From NCBI GenBank assembly GCA_940746715.1, contig CALNWN010000013.1:1-64000 (forward strand): a stretch of 64,000 nucleotides of DNA, in the 5' to 3' direction. Below are positions 7,802 through 15,492 of this stretch, piece after piece (positions within the stretch are counted from its first letter, which is position 1; every line of letters starts with the position of its first letter). The position numbers and the translations under genes are program-made. The notes below the pieces were generated by a model. The model worked only from the letters and a program-made list of their open reading frames with translations, did no database searches and was not told the DNA's origin. This DNA is from an uncultured Paraburkholderia sp. GTDB lineage: Bacteria; Pseudomonadota; Gammaproteobacteria; Burkholderiales; Burkholderiaceae.

Positions 7802-8332
7802 ATGTCTCGAGTAGGTAAGAGCCCGATCGCGCTGCAAGGCGCAGAAGTGGCCCTGAGCGATGATCGCATCACAGCCAAGGGCCCGCTGGGTACGGTTACG
7901 CAGGCGGCAAACCGCCTCGTGAAAGTGGTGAACGACAACGGCATTCTGAAGATCGAGCCGGTTGACGAAAGCCGCGAAGCGAATGCGATGTCGGGCACGA
8001 TGCGCGCACTGGTTGCGAACATGGTGAACGGCGTGACGAAGGGTTTCGAGCGCAAGCTGACGCTGGTTGGCGTCGGTTATCGCGCACAGGCGCAAGGCGA
8101 CAAGCTGAACCTGTCGCTGGGTTTCTCGCACCCCGTGGTGCACCAGATGCCGGAAGGCGTGAAGGCTGAAACCCCGTCGCAAACCGAAATCGTGATCAAG
8201 GGGATCGACAAGCAGAAAGTTGGCCAGGTCGCTGCAGAAGTGCGCGGCTATCGCCCGCCGGAGCCCTACAAGGGCAAGGGTGTGCGCTACGCTGACGAGG
8301 TCGTGATCCTCAAAGAAACGAAGAAGAAGTAA
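7802..8332 (+). CDS. rplF: 50S ribosomal protein L6
   Basis: This 176-residue L6 has two repeated domains and the signature PEPYKGKGVRYADE near the C-terminus, which binds the sarcin-ricin region. The start MSRVGKSPIAL follows AAAGGAGAG. Length and ends are normal. Confidence 0.97.
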   Translation: MSRVGKSPIALQGAEVALSDDRITAKGPLGTVTQAANRLVKVVNDNGILKIEPVDESREANAMSGTMRALVANMVNGVTKGFERKLTLVGVGYRAQAQGDKLNLSLGFSHPVVHQMPEGVKAETPSQTEIVIKGIDKQKVGQVAAEVRGYRPPEPYKGKGVRYADEVVILKETKKK

Positions 8333-8344
8333 GGGTGCGCAATC

Positions 8345-8710
8345 ATGGATAAGACTCAATCTCGCCTGCGCCGCGCTCGTCAGACGCGTATCAAGATCGC
8401 TGAGCTGCAGGTCGCGCGTCTCGCCGTGCATCGCACGAACACGCACATCTATGCGCAAGTGTTCTCGCCGTGCGGCACCAAGGTGCTCGCCAGCGCGTCG
8501 ACGCTCGAGGCCGAAGTGCGTGCGCAACTGGCTGATCAAACGGGCAAGGGCGGTAACGTCGCCGCTGCCACGCTGATCGGCAAGCGCATCGCAGAAAAGG
8601 CTAAGGCTGCCGGCATCGAATCCGTCGCCTTCGACCGTTCGGGTTTCCGTTACCACGGCCGCGTGAAAGCGCTGGCTGATGCGGCGCGTGAAGCCGGACT
8701 CAAGTTCTAA
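8345..8710 (+). CDS. rplR: 50S ribosomal protein L18
   Basis: The 121-residue L18 binds 5S rRNA with L5. The N-terminus is basic (QSRLRRARQTRIKIAEL), and the family block ERAKAAGI-like (here IAEKAKAAGIESVAFDRSG, then RYHGRVKALADAAREAGLKF) closes the protein. It lies between rplF and rpsE in the standard spc order. Confidence 0.97.
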   Translation: MDKTQSRLRRARQTRIKIAELQVARLAVHRTNTHIYAQVFSPCGTKVLASASTLEAEVRAQLADQTGKGGNVAAATLIGKRIAEKAKAAGIESVAFDRSGFRYHGRVKALADAAREAGLKF

Positions 8711-8724
8711 GGGAAGAATTCGTC

Positions 8725-9243
8725 ATGGCAAAGATGCAAGCGAAAGTTCAGGCTGACGAACGCGACGACGGCCTGCGCGAAAAGATGATTTCGGTCAACC
8801 GCGTGACCAAGGTCGTGAAGGGTGGCCGTATTCTCGGCTTCGCCGCACTGACCGTGGTTGGCGACGGTGATGGCCGCGTCGGTATGGGCAAGGGCAAGGC
8901 GAAGGAAGTGCCGGTCGCTGTCCAGAAGGCGATGGAACAAGCCCGCCGCAACATGTTCAAGGTGCCGCTGAAGAACGGTACCCTGCAACACGAAGTGCAC
9001 GGCAAGCACGGCGCATCGATGGTCCTCCTCGCCCCGGCGAAGGACGGTACCGGTGTGATCGCCGGCGGTCCGATGCGCGCAGTGTTCGACGTGATGGGCG
9101 TGCAGAACGTTGTGGCCAAGAGCCACGGCTCGACGAACCCGTACAACCTCGTTCGTGCAACGCTCGACGGTCTGCGCAAGCAGTCCACGCCGAGCGATAT
9201 CGCGGCGAAGCGCGGCAAGTCCGTCGAAGATATTCTGGGCTAA
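8725..9243 (+). CDS. rpsE: 30S ribosomal protein S5
   Basis: The 172-residue S5 has the N-terminal double-stranded RNA-binding fold (EKMISVNRVTKVVKGGRILGF-type region) and the C-terminal SHGSTNPYNLVRATLDGL motif. S5 lines the mRNA entry channel and affects decoding accuracy. It follows rplR by 14 bases and precedes rpmD by ten. Confidence 0.97.
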   Translation: MAKMQAKVQADERDDGLREKMISVNRVTKVVKGGRILGFAALTVVGDGDGRVGMGKGKAKEVPVAVQKAMEQARRNMFKVPLKNGTLQHEVHGKHGASMVLLAPAKDGTGVIAGGPMRAVFDVMGVQNVVAKSHGSTNPYNLVRATLDGLRKQSTPSDIAAKRGKSVEDILG

Positions 9244-9253
9244 GGTGGACACC

Positions 9254-9436
9254 ATGTCTGAAAAAACTGTCAAGGTCCAGCTCGTCAAGAGCCTGATCGG
9301 CACCCGTGATACGCACCGTGCAACGGTGCGTGGCTTGGGCCTGCGCCGACTCAACTCGGTCAGCGAGTTGCAGGACACGCCGGCCGTGCGCGGCATGATC
9401 AACAAGGTTTCGTACCTCGTTAAGGTCATCAGCTAA
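9254..9436 (+). CDS. rpmD: 50S ribosomal protein L30
   Basis: The 60-residue product (MSEKTVKVQLVKSLIGTRD at the start) is L30, with the conserved RATVRGLGLRRLNS block. The chosen ATG follows AAGGTGGAC; an earlier in-frame start inside rpsE is rejected. L30 is a small optional protein of the 50S subunit and is normal in length. Confidence 0.95.
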   Translation: MSEKTVKVQLVKSLIGTRDTHRATVRGLGLRRLNSVSELQDTPAVRGMINKVSYLVKVIS

Positions 9437-9465
9437 GTGGCTGACCAGGACTCAAGGAGTTGATA

Positions 9466-9900
9466 ATGGAATTGAATAACCTGAAGCCGGCTGAAGGCGC
9501 GAAGCACGCAAAGCGTCGCGTTGGTCGCGGCATCGGCTCCGGCCTCGGCAAGACCGCTGGCCGTGGTCACAAAGGTCAGAAGTCGCGTTCGGGCGGCTTT
9601 CACAAGGTTGGCTTCGAAGGCGGTCAAATGACGCTGCAACGTCGCCTGCCGAAGCGAGGCTTCACCTCGCTGACGAAGGAATTCGTCGGTGAAGTGCGTC
9701 TCGGCGATCTGGAAAAGCTGCCGGTCGATGAAATCGATCTGTTGGCTCTGAAGCAAGCCGGCCTGGTGGGCGAGCTGATCAAGAGCGCCAAGATCATCGC
9801 GACGGGCGAGCTGAAGCGCAAGATCGTTGTGAAGGGTCTGAGTGCGACGAAGGGTGCGCGCGCTGCGATCGAAGCAGCCGGCGGCTCGTTCGCCGAGTAA
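9466..9900 (+). CDS. rplO: 50S ribosomal protein L15
   Basis: The 144-residue L15 starts MELNNLKPAEGAKHAKRRVG with AAGGAG at 9454-9459; a TTG six bases upstream is rejected for spacing. The Gly- and Arg-rich N-terminal extension (GRGIGSGLGKTAGRGHKGQ) threads into 23S rRNA. It directly precedes secY. Confidence 0.96.
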   Translation: MELNNLKPAEGAKHAKRRVGRGIGSGLGKTAGRGHKGQKSRSGGFHKVGFEGGQMTLQRRLPKRGFTSLTKEFVGEVRLGDLEKLPVDEIDLLALKQAGLVGELIKSAKIIATGELKRKIVVKGLSATKGARAAIEAAGGSFAE

Positions 9901-9946
9901 CGCGCAAGTTATTTGCCGTCACTAGCTTTTGCATCGGAGAAGGTAC

Positions 9947-11290
9947 TTGGCTAACAGCCCGAGTCTCGCAAAACCCGGTCGCAGCACGGCGAAGTTCGGC
10001 GATCTGCGTCGGCGGGCAGTGTTCCTGCTGCTGGCGCTGATTGTCTACCGTATCGGCGCGCACATTCCGGTGCCGGGTATCGACCCGGACCAGCTGGCGA
10101 AGTTGTTCCAAAGCCAGTCGGGCGGCATCCTTGGCATGTTCAACATGTTTTCGGGTGGCGCACTTTCGCGGTTCACGATTTTCGCGCTGGGGATCATGCC
10201 GTACATCTCGGCGTCGATCATCATGCAGTTGCTGGCCATCGTTTCGCCGCAGCTGGAAGCGCTGAAGAAGGAAGGGCAGGCGGGGCAGCGCAAGATCACG
10301 CAGTACACGCGTATTTTCACGGTCCTGTTGGCAACGTTCCAGGCATTCGGCATCGCCGTGGCTCTGGAGAATCAGCCGGCTCTGGTGATCGATCCGGGAA
10401 TGGTGTTTCGGTTGACGACGGTCGTGACGCTGGTGACGGGCACGATGTTCCTGATGTGGCTGGGTGAGCAGATCACGGAGCGCGGACTTGGCAACGGTAT
10501 CTCGATCATCATTTTCGGCGGTATTGCGGCGTGTTTCCCGAACGCAATCGGTGGTCTTTTCGAACTGGTGCGAACCGGCTCGATGAGCATCATCTCGGCG
10601 ATTATCGTGGTCGCGCTGATTGCTGCCGTGACCTATCTGGTGGTGTTCATCGAACGCGGCCAGCGCAAGATTCTCGTGAATTATGCGAAACGGCAAGTCG
10701 GTAACAAGATTTACGGCGGTCAATCCTCGCATTTGCCGCTGAAGTTGAACATGTCGGGTGTGATTCCGCCGATCTTCGCATCGTCGATCATTCTCTTCCC
10801 GGCAACCATCCTGAACTGGTTCAGTTCGGGGTCGCGCACCAGCTGGTTCGCAGACACGCTGCACAATGTGGCCGAAGCCCTTAAGCCCGGTCAACCGGTG
10901 TACGTGTTGCTGTACGCGTTGGCGATCGTGTTCTTCTGCTTTTTCTACACCGCACTGGTGTTCAACAGCAGAGAGACGGCCGACAACCTGAAAAAGAGTG
11001 GCGCTTTCGTTCCTGGCATCCGCCCGGGCGATCAAACGGCGCGATATATCGACCGCATCCTCACGCGTCTGACGCTGGCCGGTGCGATCTACATCGTGTT
11101 TGTTTGCCTGTCGCCCGAGTTTCTGGTGCTGCGCTGGAACGTGCCGTTTTATTTTGGTGGAACTTCGCTGCTGATCATTGTCGTCGTCACAATGGATTTC
11201 ATGGCGCAGGTGCAGTCGTACGTTATGTCGCAACAGTATGAATCGCTGCTGAAGAAAGCTAATTTCAAAGGCGGCGTCCCGATGCGTTGA
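9947..11290 (+). CDS. secY: Protein translocase subunit SecY, TTG start
   Basis: SecY is the channel-forming subunit of the SecYEG translocon in the inner membrane. I choose TTG at 9947 (product LANSPSLAKPGRSTAKFG, 447 residues) because GGAGAAGG lies just upstream and Burkholderia SecY begins MANSPSL. Ten hydrophobic segments are readable, and the conserved signatures ISIIIFGGIAA and GIRPGDQTARYI are present. Unlike in E. coli, rpmJ does not follow directly: infA lies between. Its stop is eight bases before infA. Confidence 0.95.
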   Translation: MANSPSLAKPGRSTAKFGDLRRRAVFLLLALIVYRIGAHIPVPGIDPDQLAKLFQSQSGGILGMFNMFSGGALSRFTIFALGIMPYISASIIMQLLAIVSPQLEALKKEGQAGQRKITQYTRIFTVLLATFQAFGIAVALENQPALVIDPGMVFRLTTVVTLVTGTMFLMWLGEQITERGLGNGISIIIFGGIAACFPNAIGGLFELVRTGSMSIISAIIVVALIAAVTYLVVFIERGQRKILVNYAKRQVGNKIYGGQSSHLPLKLNMSGVIPPIFASSIILFPATILNWFSSGSRTSWFADTLHNVAEALKPGQPVYVLLYALAIVFFCFFYTALVFNSRETADNLKKSGAFVPGIRPGDQTARYIDRILTRLTLAGAIYIVFVCLSPEFLVLRWNVPFYFGGTSLLIIVVVTMDFMAQVQSYVMSQQYESLLKKANFKGGVPMR

Positions 11291-11298
11291 AAGGACTT

Positions 11299-11517
11299 AT
11301 GGCCAAAGACGATGTTATCCAGATGCAGGGTGAAGTCATCGAAAACCTGCCTAACGCTACCTTCAGGGTGAAGCTGGAAAACGGCCATGTTGTATTGGGA
11401 CACATATCCGGCAAGATGCGGATGCATTACATCCGAATCCTGCCGGGCGACAAGGTGACGGTTGAATTGACGCCTTACGATCTGTCGCGTGCGCGGATCG
11501 TGTTCCGGGCGAAGTGA
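11299..11517 (+). CDS. infA: Translation initiation factor IF-1
   Basis: The 72-residue IF-1 is a single OB-fold (GEVIENLPNATFRVKLENGH; GKMRMHYIRILPGDKVTVEL) that binds the 30S A site and modulates IF-2 and IF-3. The start at 11299 (MAKDDVIQMQ) follows AAGGAC; a start twelve bases earlier overlaps secY. Placement between secY and rpmJ is standard for beta-proteobacteria. Confidence 0.96.
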   Translation: MAKDDVIQMQGEVIENLPNATFRVKLENGHVVLGHISGKMRMHYIRILPGDKVTVELTPYDLSRARIVFRAK

Positions 11518-11537
11518 TTTGAAAAAAGGGTAATATC

Positions 11538-11654
11538 ATGAAAGTGATGGCATCGGTTAAGCGCATTTGCCGCAATTGCAAGATCATCAAGCGCAAAGGC
11601 GTTGTGCGCGTGATTTGCAGCTCTGATCCGCGCCACAAACAGCGTCAAGGCTGA
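11538..11654 (+). CDS. rpmJ: 50S ribosomal protein L36, zinc-binding form
   Basis: This 38-codon gene reads [20 protein letters not shown] and ends RHKQRQG. The CxxC, the later Cys (VICS) and His (RHKQ) are the zinc ligands of the C+ type L36, the smallest 50S protein. AAAAAGGG lies upstream. The sequence is complete. Confidence 0.95.
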
Positions 11655-11695
11655 ACGCCGCGCTTTTGCTTGCGCTTTTTGTTTGAGGAAAAACA

Positions 11696-12061
11696 ATGGC
11701 TCGTATCGCAGGGGTTAACATCCCGAACCACCAGCACACTGAAATCGGCCTGACGGCTATTTACGGCGTAGGCCGCACGCGCTCGCGCGACATTTGCGTC
11801 GCTGCTGGTGTGGCATTTTCGAAGAAGGTCAAAGACCTGACTGACGCAGACCTCGAAAAGCTGCGTGAAGAAGTCGGCAAGTTCATCGTTGAAGGCGATC
11901 TGCGCCGTGAAACAACGATGAACATCAAGCGCCTGATGGATCTCGGCTGCTACCGTGGTGTGCGGCATCGTAAGGGCTTGCCCCTGCGCGGCCAACGCAC
12001 GCGTACGAATGCCCGTACGCGCAAGGGTCCGCGTCGTGCAGCGCAATCGCTGAAGAAGTAA
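11696..12061 (+). CDS. rpsM: 30S ribosomal protein S13
   Basis: The 121-residue S13 begins MARIAGVNIPNHQHTEIGL and contains the helix-two-turns-helix YGVGRTRSRDICVAAGV. The basic tail RGQRTRTNARTRKGPRRA reaches the P-site tRNA. It opens the alpha block (rpsM-rpsK-rpsD-rpoA-rplQ) and follows rpmJ by 41 bases, too short for an independent terminator. Confidence 0.97.
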   Translation: MARIAGVNIPNHQHTEIGLTAIYGVGRTRSRDICVAAGVAFSKKVKDLTDADLEKLREEVGKFIVEGDLRRETTMNIKRLMDLGCYRGVRHRKGLPLRGQRTRTNARTRKGPRRAAQSLKK

Positions 12062-12089
12062 GCGGAACTGACAGTTACAGGAAAACGTA

Positions 12090-12494
12090 ATGGCTAAGGC
12101 TTCGAACAACTCCGCGGCGCAACGCGTTCGCAAGAAGGTCAAGAAGAACGTCGCCGAGGGCGTGGTTCACGTTCACGCGTCGTTCAACAACACCATCATC
12201 ACGATCACCGATCGTCAAGGCAATGCACTTGCCTGGGCAACGTCGGGTGGTCAGGGCTTCAAGGGCTCGCGTAAATCGACCCCGTTTGCAGCTCAGGTGG
12301 CAGCCGAATCGGCTGGCCGCGTTGCGATGGAATACGGCGTGAAGAACCTCGAAGTGCGGATCAAGGGCCCCGGTCCTGGCCGTGAGTCGGCGGTGCGCGC
12401 GTTGCATGGTCTTGGCATCAAGATCACCGCGATCTCCGACGTGACCCCGGTTCCGCACAACGGCTGCCGTCCGCCGAAGCGTCGTCGTATCTAA
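12090..12494 (+). CDS. rpsK: 30S ribosomal protein S11
   Basis: The 134-residue S11 forms the 30S platform near the E site. Conserved segments HVHASFNNTIITITDRQGN and the C-terminal DVTPVPHNGCRPPKRRRI (which in many species carries an isoaspartate at the NG pair) are intact. A 163-base structured gap follows before rpsD. Confidence 0.97.
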   Translation: MAKASNNSAAQRVRKKVKKNVAEGVVHVHASFNNTIITITDRQGNALAWATSGGQGFKGSRKSTPFAAQVAAESAGRVAMEYGVKNLEVRIKGPGPGRESAVRALHGLGIKITAISDVTPVPHNGCRPPKRRRI

Positions 12495-12657
12495 GACGCT
12501 GTTTTTGCTTGCGCCTGTTGCCGCCGGATCGAGTAGCCGGCGAAACAGGCTGCTTGTGCTATTGAATTGACTAAGCCCACCGTTCGACCCAAAGGGTTCG
12601 GACTAGCGCGAGTGCACGCATTCGCGTGACTAGTGACTAATCAACGAAGGAATCAAC
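12495..12657 (+). promoter_or_regulatory. Structured leader between rpsK and rpsD
   Basis: Two imperfect hairpins can be drawn: GCCTGTTGCCGCCGG with CCGGCGAAACAGGC around 12512-12552, and ACTAGCGCG with CGCGTGACTAGT around 12601-12634, the second ending about 20 bases before the rpsD start. S4, the product of rpsD, is the known autorepressor of the alpha operon in E. coli, so a leader placed exactly here may be an S4 target. No T-run makes either hairpin a clear terminator. Confidence 0.4.
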
Positions 12658-13281
12658 GTGGCACGTTATATCGGCCCTAAGGCCAAGCTGTCCCGCCGTG
12701 AAGGCACCGACCTCTTCCTGAAGAGCGCCCGTCGTTCGCTCGCTGACAAGTGCAAGCTTGACAGCAAGCCCGGCCAGCATGGCCGCACCTCGGGCGCGCG
12801 TACGTCCGACTACGGCACGCAGCTGCGCGAAAAGCAAAAAGTGAAGCGCATCTACGGTGTTCTGGAGCGTCAATTCCGCCGTTACTTCGCTGAAGCCGAC
12901 CGTCTGAAGGGCAACACGGGTGAAAACCTGCTGCAATTGCTCGAGTCGCGTCTGGACAACGTCCTGTATCGCATGGGTTTCGGCTCGACGCGCGCTGAAG
13001 CACGTCAGCTGGTGAGCCACAAGGCGATCATGGTGAACGGCGTCGTCTCGAACATTCCGTCGATGCAAGTGAAGGCAGGCGACGTTGTCGCAGTGCGCGA
13101 ACAATCGAAGAAGCAAGCGCGTATTCTCGAAGCGCTGTCGCTGGCTGAGCAAGGCGGCATGCCGAGCTGGGTCTCGGTCGATTCGAAGAAGTTCGAAGGC
13201 ACGTTCAAGCAGAAGCCGGAACGCAGCGACATCGCTGGCGACATCAACGAAAGCCTGATCGTCGAATTGTATTCGCGGTAA
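12658..13281 (+). CDS. rpsD: 30S ribosomal protein S4, GTG start
   Basis: The 207-residue S4 starts with GTG (product MARYIGPKAKLSRREG) after GAAGGAATC. The S4 RNA-binding domain is seen at residues about 97-155 (RLDNVLYRMGFGSTRAEARQ). S4 starts 30S assembly, and mutations in it cause the ram error-prone phenotype. It usually autoregulates the alpha operon. This is the zinc-free form with no N-terminal Cys cluster. Confidence 0.96.
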   Translation: MARYIGPKAKLSRREGTDLFLKSARRSLADKCKLDSKPGQHGRTSGARTSDYGTQLREKQKVKRIYGVLERQFRRYFAEADRLKGNTGENLLQLLESRLDNVLYRMGFGSTRAEARQLVSHKAIMVNGVVSNIPSMQVKAGDVVAVREQSKKQARILEALSLAEQGGMPSWVSVDSKKFEGTFKQKPERSDIAGDINESLIVELYSR

Positions 13282-13291
13282 TCGGATTAGC

Positions 13292-13335
13292 GGCCGGGGC
13301 ACCCCGTTGCGTTGCGCAAGGGGGCGTCTCGGCTG
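13292..13335 (+). promoter_or_regulatory. Hairpin in the rpsD-rpoA gap
   Basis: GCCGGGGCACCCCGTTGC pairs with GCAAGGGGGCGTCTCGGC around a short loop, leaving small internal bulges. No T-run follows, so it is more likely a processing or mRNA-stability element than a terminator; the alpha subunit gene begins 70 bases later. This is an inference from base pairing only. Confidence 0.35.
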
Positions 13336-13404
13336 TTTATTTTCAGGTTGTTACCGGTCAGCCTTATCGGTGTAACGAGCCGAGGGTATTGAAAAGGAAA
13401 ACCT

Positions 13405-14382
13405 ATGCAAACCAGTTTGTTGAAGCCCAAGATCATCGCAGTTGAATCGCTGGGCGAAAGCCACGCGAAAGTGGTCATGGAACCGTTTGAACGCGGTTAC
13501 GGCCACACCTTGGGTAACGCGCTCCGGCGCGTGCTGCTGTCGTCCATGATTGGCTATGCGCCGACCGAAGTGACGATCGCAGGCGTCGTACATGAGTATT
13601 CGACGCTCGACGGTGTGCAAGAGGACGTGGTCAACCTGTTGTTGAACCTGAAGGGCGTGGTGTTCAAGCTGCATAACCGTGACGAAGTGACGGTTACGCT
13701 GCGCAAGGAAGGCGAAGGCGTCGTCACGGCTGGCGACATCGAGCTGGCGCACGACTGCGAAGTGATCAACCCTGACCACGTGATCGCGCATCTGTCGAAG
13801 GGCGGCAAGCTCGACGTTCAGATCAAGGTTGAGAAGGGCCGCGGCTATGTGCCGGGCAATGTGCGTCGTTACGGCGAAGAATCAGCCAAGATCATTGGCC
13901 GGATCGTGCTGGACGCGTCGTTCTCGCCGGTTCGCCGCGTGAGCTACGCCGTTGAAAGCGCTCGCGTCGAACAGCGTACCGACCTCGACAAGCTCGTGAT
14001 GAACATCGAAACCAACGGTGTGATTTCGCCGGAAGAAGCGATCCGACAATCGGCTCGCATTCTGGTGGATCAACTGTCGGTGTTCGCTGCACTGGAAGGC
14101 ACCGAAGCAACGGCTGAAGCGCCGTCGCGCGCGCCGCAGATCGATCCGATCCTGCTGCGCCCGGTCGATGACCTCGAACTGACGGTTCGTTCCGCGAACT
14201 GCCTGAAGGCCGAGAACATCTACTACATCGGCGATCTGATCCAGCGCACGGAAAACGAGCTGCTCAAGACGCCGAACCTGGGCCGCAAGTCGCTGAACGA
14301 AATCAAGGAGGTACTGGCGTCGCGCGGTTTGACGCTCGGCATGAAGCTGGAAAACTGGCCGCCCGCAGGGCTGGACAAGTAA
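13405..14382 (+). CDS. rpoA: RNA polymerase alpha subunit
   Basis: The 325-residue alpha subunit has the N-terminal dimerisation domain ([18 protein letters not shown], residues about 32-49) and the C-terminal domain that binds UP elements and activators ([39 protein letters not shown]). The C-terminus NWPPAGLDK is the normal Burkholderia ending. It is preceded by AAAAGGAAAACCT. Confidence 0.97.
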
Positions 14383-14418
14383 GCCGGCAGTCATCCGGGG
14401 CACCACCCGCTGCTGCAC

Positions 14419-14450
14419 TGGCAAAGACGCGGATTTTCCTTTAAAATCCG
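14419..14450 (+). promoter_or_regulatory. Possible rplQ promoter or hairpin
   Basis: CGGATTTT at 14430-14437 and AAAATCCG at 14443-14450 form a perfect 8-base inverted repeat with a 5-base loop. TAAAAT at 14442-14447 resembles a -10 element, with a weak TGGCAA 17 bases upstream. A T-rich stretch (TTTGTCTTTTTTC) begins a few bases after the hairpin, so an attenuator after rpoA is an equally good reading. Confidence 0.4.
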
Positions 14451-14561
14451 TGATTTGTCTTTTTTCACTACCGGCCCGTGTGCTCTCTGCTCTGCAGTAA
14501 TTTCGGAGCGGAACAGCGTGATAGAAGAGCTGGACCAAAACTTTGAATCGAAGGAATCAAC

Positions 14562-14954
14562 ATGCGTCACCGTCATGGTCTGCGGAAACTGAACCGCACG
14601 AGCAGCCACCGTCTGGCAATGCTCCGTAACATGTCCAACTCGCTGATCGAGCACGAAGTCATCAAGACCACGCTGCCGAAGGCGAAAGAACTCCGTAAAG
14701 TTGTCGAGCCGCTGATCACGCTCGGCAAGAAGCCGTCGCTGGCAAATCGTCGTCTGGCATTCAACCGCCTGCGCGATCGGGACTCGGTCACGAAGCTGTT
14801 CGACGTCCTCGGCCCGCGTTACGCTAACCGCCCGGGAGGCTACCTGCGCGTGCTGAAGTTCGGCTTCCGCGTCGGCGACAACGCACCCATGGCGCTCGTC
14901 GAACTGCTCGACCGCCCGGAAGTTGAAGAAGTCGAAGTGCAAGAAGCTGAATAA
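14562..14954 (+). CDS. rplQ: 50S ribosomal protein L17
   Basis: The 130-residue L17 begins MRHRHGLRKLNRTSSHRLAM, with the family core LRKVVEPLITLGK and RLAFNRLRDRDSVTKLFDVL. It ends with an acidic tail (EEVEVQEAE). It is the last gene of the ribosomal cluster and is followed by a strong terminator. Confidence 0.97.
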   Translation: MRHRHGLRKLNRTSSHRLAMLRNMSNSLIEHEVIKTTLPKAKELRKVVEPLITLGKKPSLANRRLAFNRLRDRDSVTKLFDVLGPRYANRPGGYLRVLKFGFRVGDNAPMALVELLDRPEVEEVEVQEAE

Positions 14955-14978
14955 GCGTTCAGGCGCTGATCGGTCATG

Positions 14979-15009
14979 AAAAAGCCAGGCTCACAGCCTG
15001 GCTTTTTTG
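14979..15009 (+). terminator. Rho-independent terminator after rplQ
   Basis: AAAGCCAGGCT and AGCCTGGCTTT pair around a CAC loop and are followed by a run of T. It closes the ribosomal protein transcription unit. Confidence 0.9.
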
Positions 15010-15153
15010 TTTGCGGCGGCGCAAACGCTGGCGTCGCGCGCACGAAAGGGCCCGGCGGCCAAATGCCGCATACCAGCGGCCGACCTGCGAGCGACACGGC
15101 AATGCCAGGTGATACGATATTGGCACCCAGCTTGGGTGTTGCCGGAGCTATCT

Positions 15154-15492
15154 GTGAGCTTTAGCGTGAACGTGACTTTACTTCTGACGACAGTGCCCGA
15201 CGCGGCCGTGGCCCAGAAGCTCGCCGCCGACGCGCTGGCTGCGCGGCTGTGCGCGTGCGTCACCCAGCTCGGTGCCGTGCAGTCGAGCTACCACTGGCAA
15301 GGCCAGGTGGAGACGGCGCAAGAAATCCGGTTGCTGTTCAAGACGAGCGCGGCGCGCGCGGTCGAACTCGAGCAGTACCTACAGGCGCATCATCCCTACG
15401 ACACGCCCGAAATCCTGTCGTGGCAAGCCACCGCGTCGGCCGCCTATGGCCAATGGATCATCGCTGAAACCCAACGCCCGCTCCATGTTTAA
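15154..15492 (+). CDS. cutA: CutA-family divalent-cation tolerance protein, GTG start
   Basis: The 112-residue product (SFSVNVTLLLTTVPDAAVAQ near the start) has the ferredoxin-like trimer fold signatures of CutA1: LCACVTQLGAVQSSYHWQG and HPYDTPEILSWQATA. GGAGC lies about eight bases before the GTG. CutA family members bind copper or other divalent metals; the exact role in most bacteria is unresolved. Its last eight bases overlap dsbD, and the cutA-dsbD pairing is common in proteobacteria. Confidence 0.9.
   Translation: MSFSVNVTLLLTTVPDAAVAQKLAADALAARLCACVTQLGAVQSSYHWQGQVETAQEIRLLFKTSAARAVELEQYLQAHHPYDTPEILSWQATASAAYGQWIIAETQRPLHV

Noticed and set aside
15272..15484. An N-terminal extension of dsbD
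   Set aside because: It lies inside cutA, lacks homology, and the signal peptide starts at 15485.
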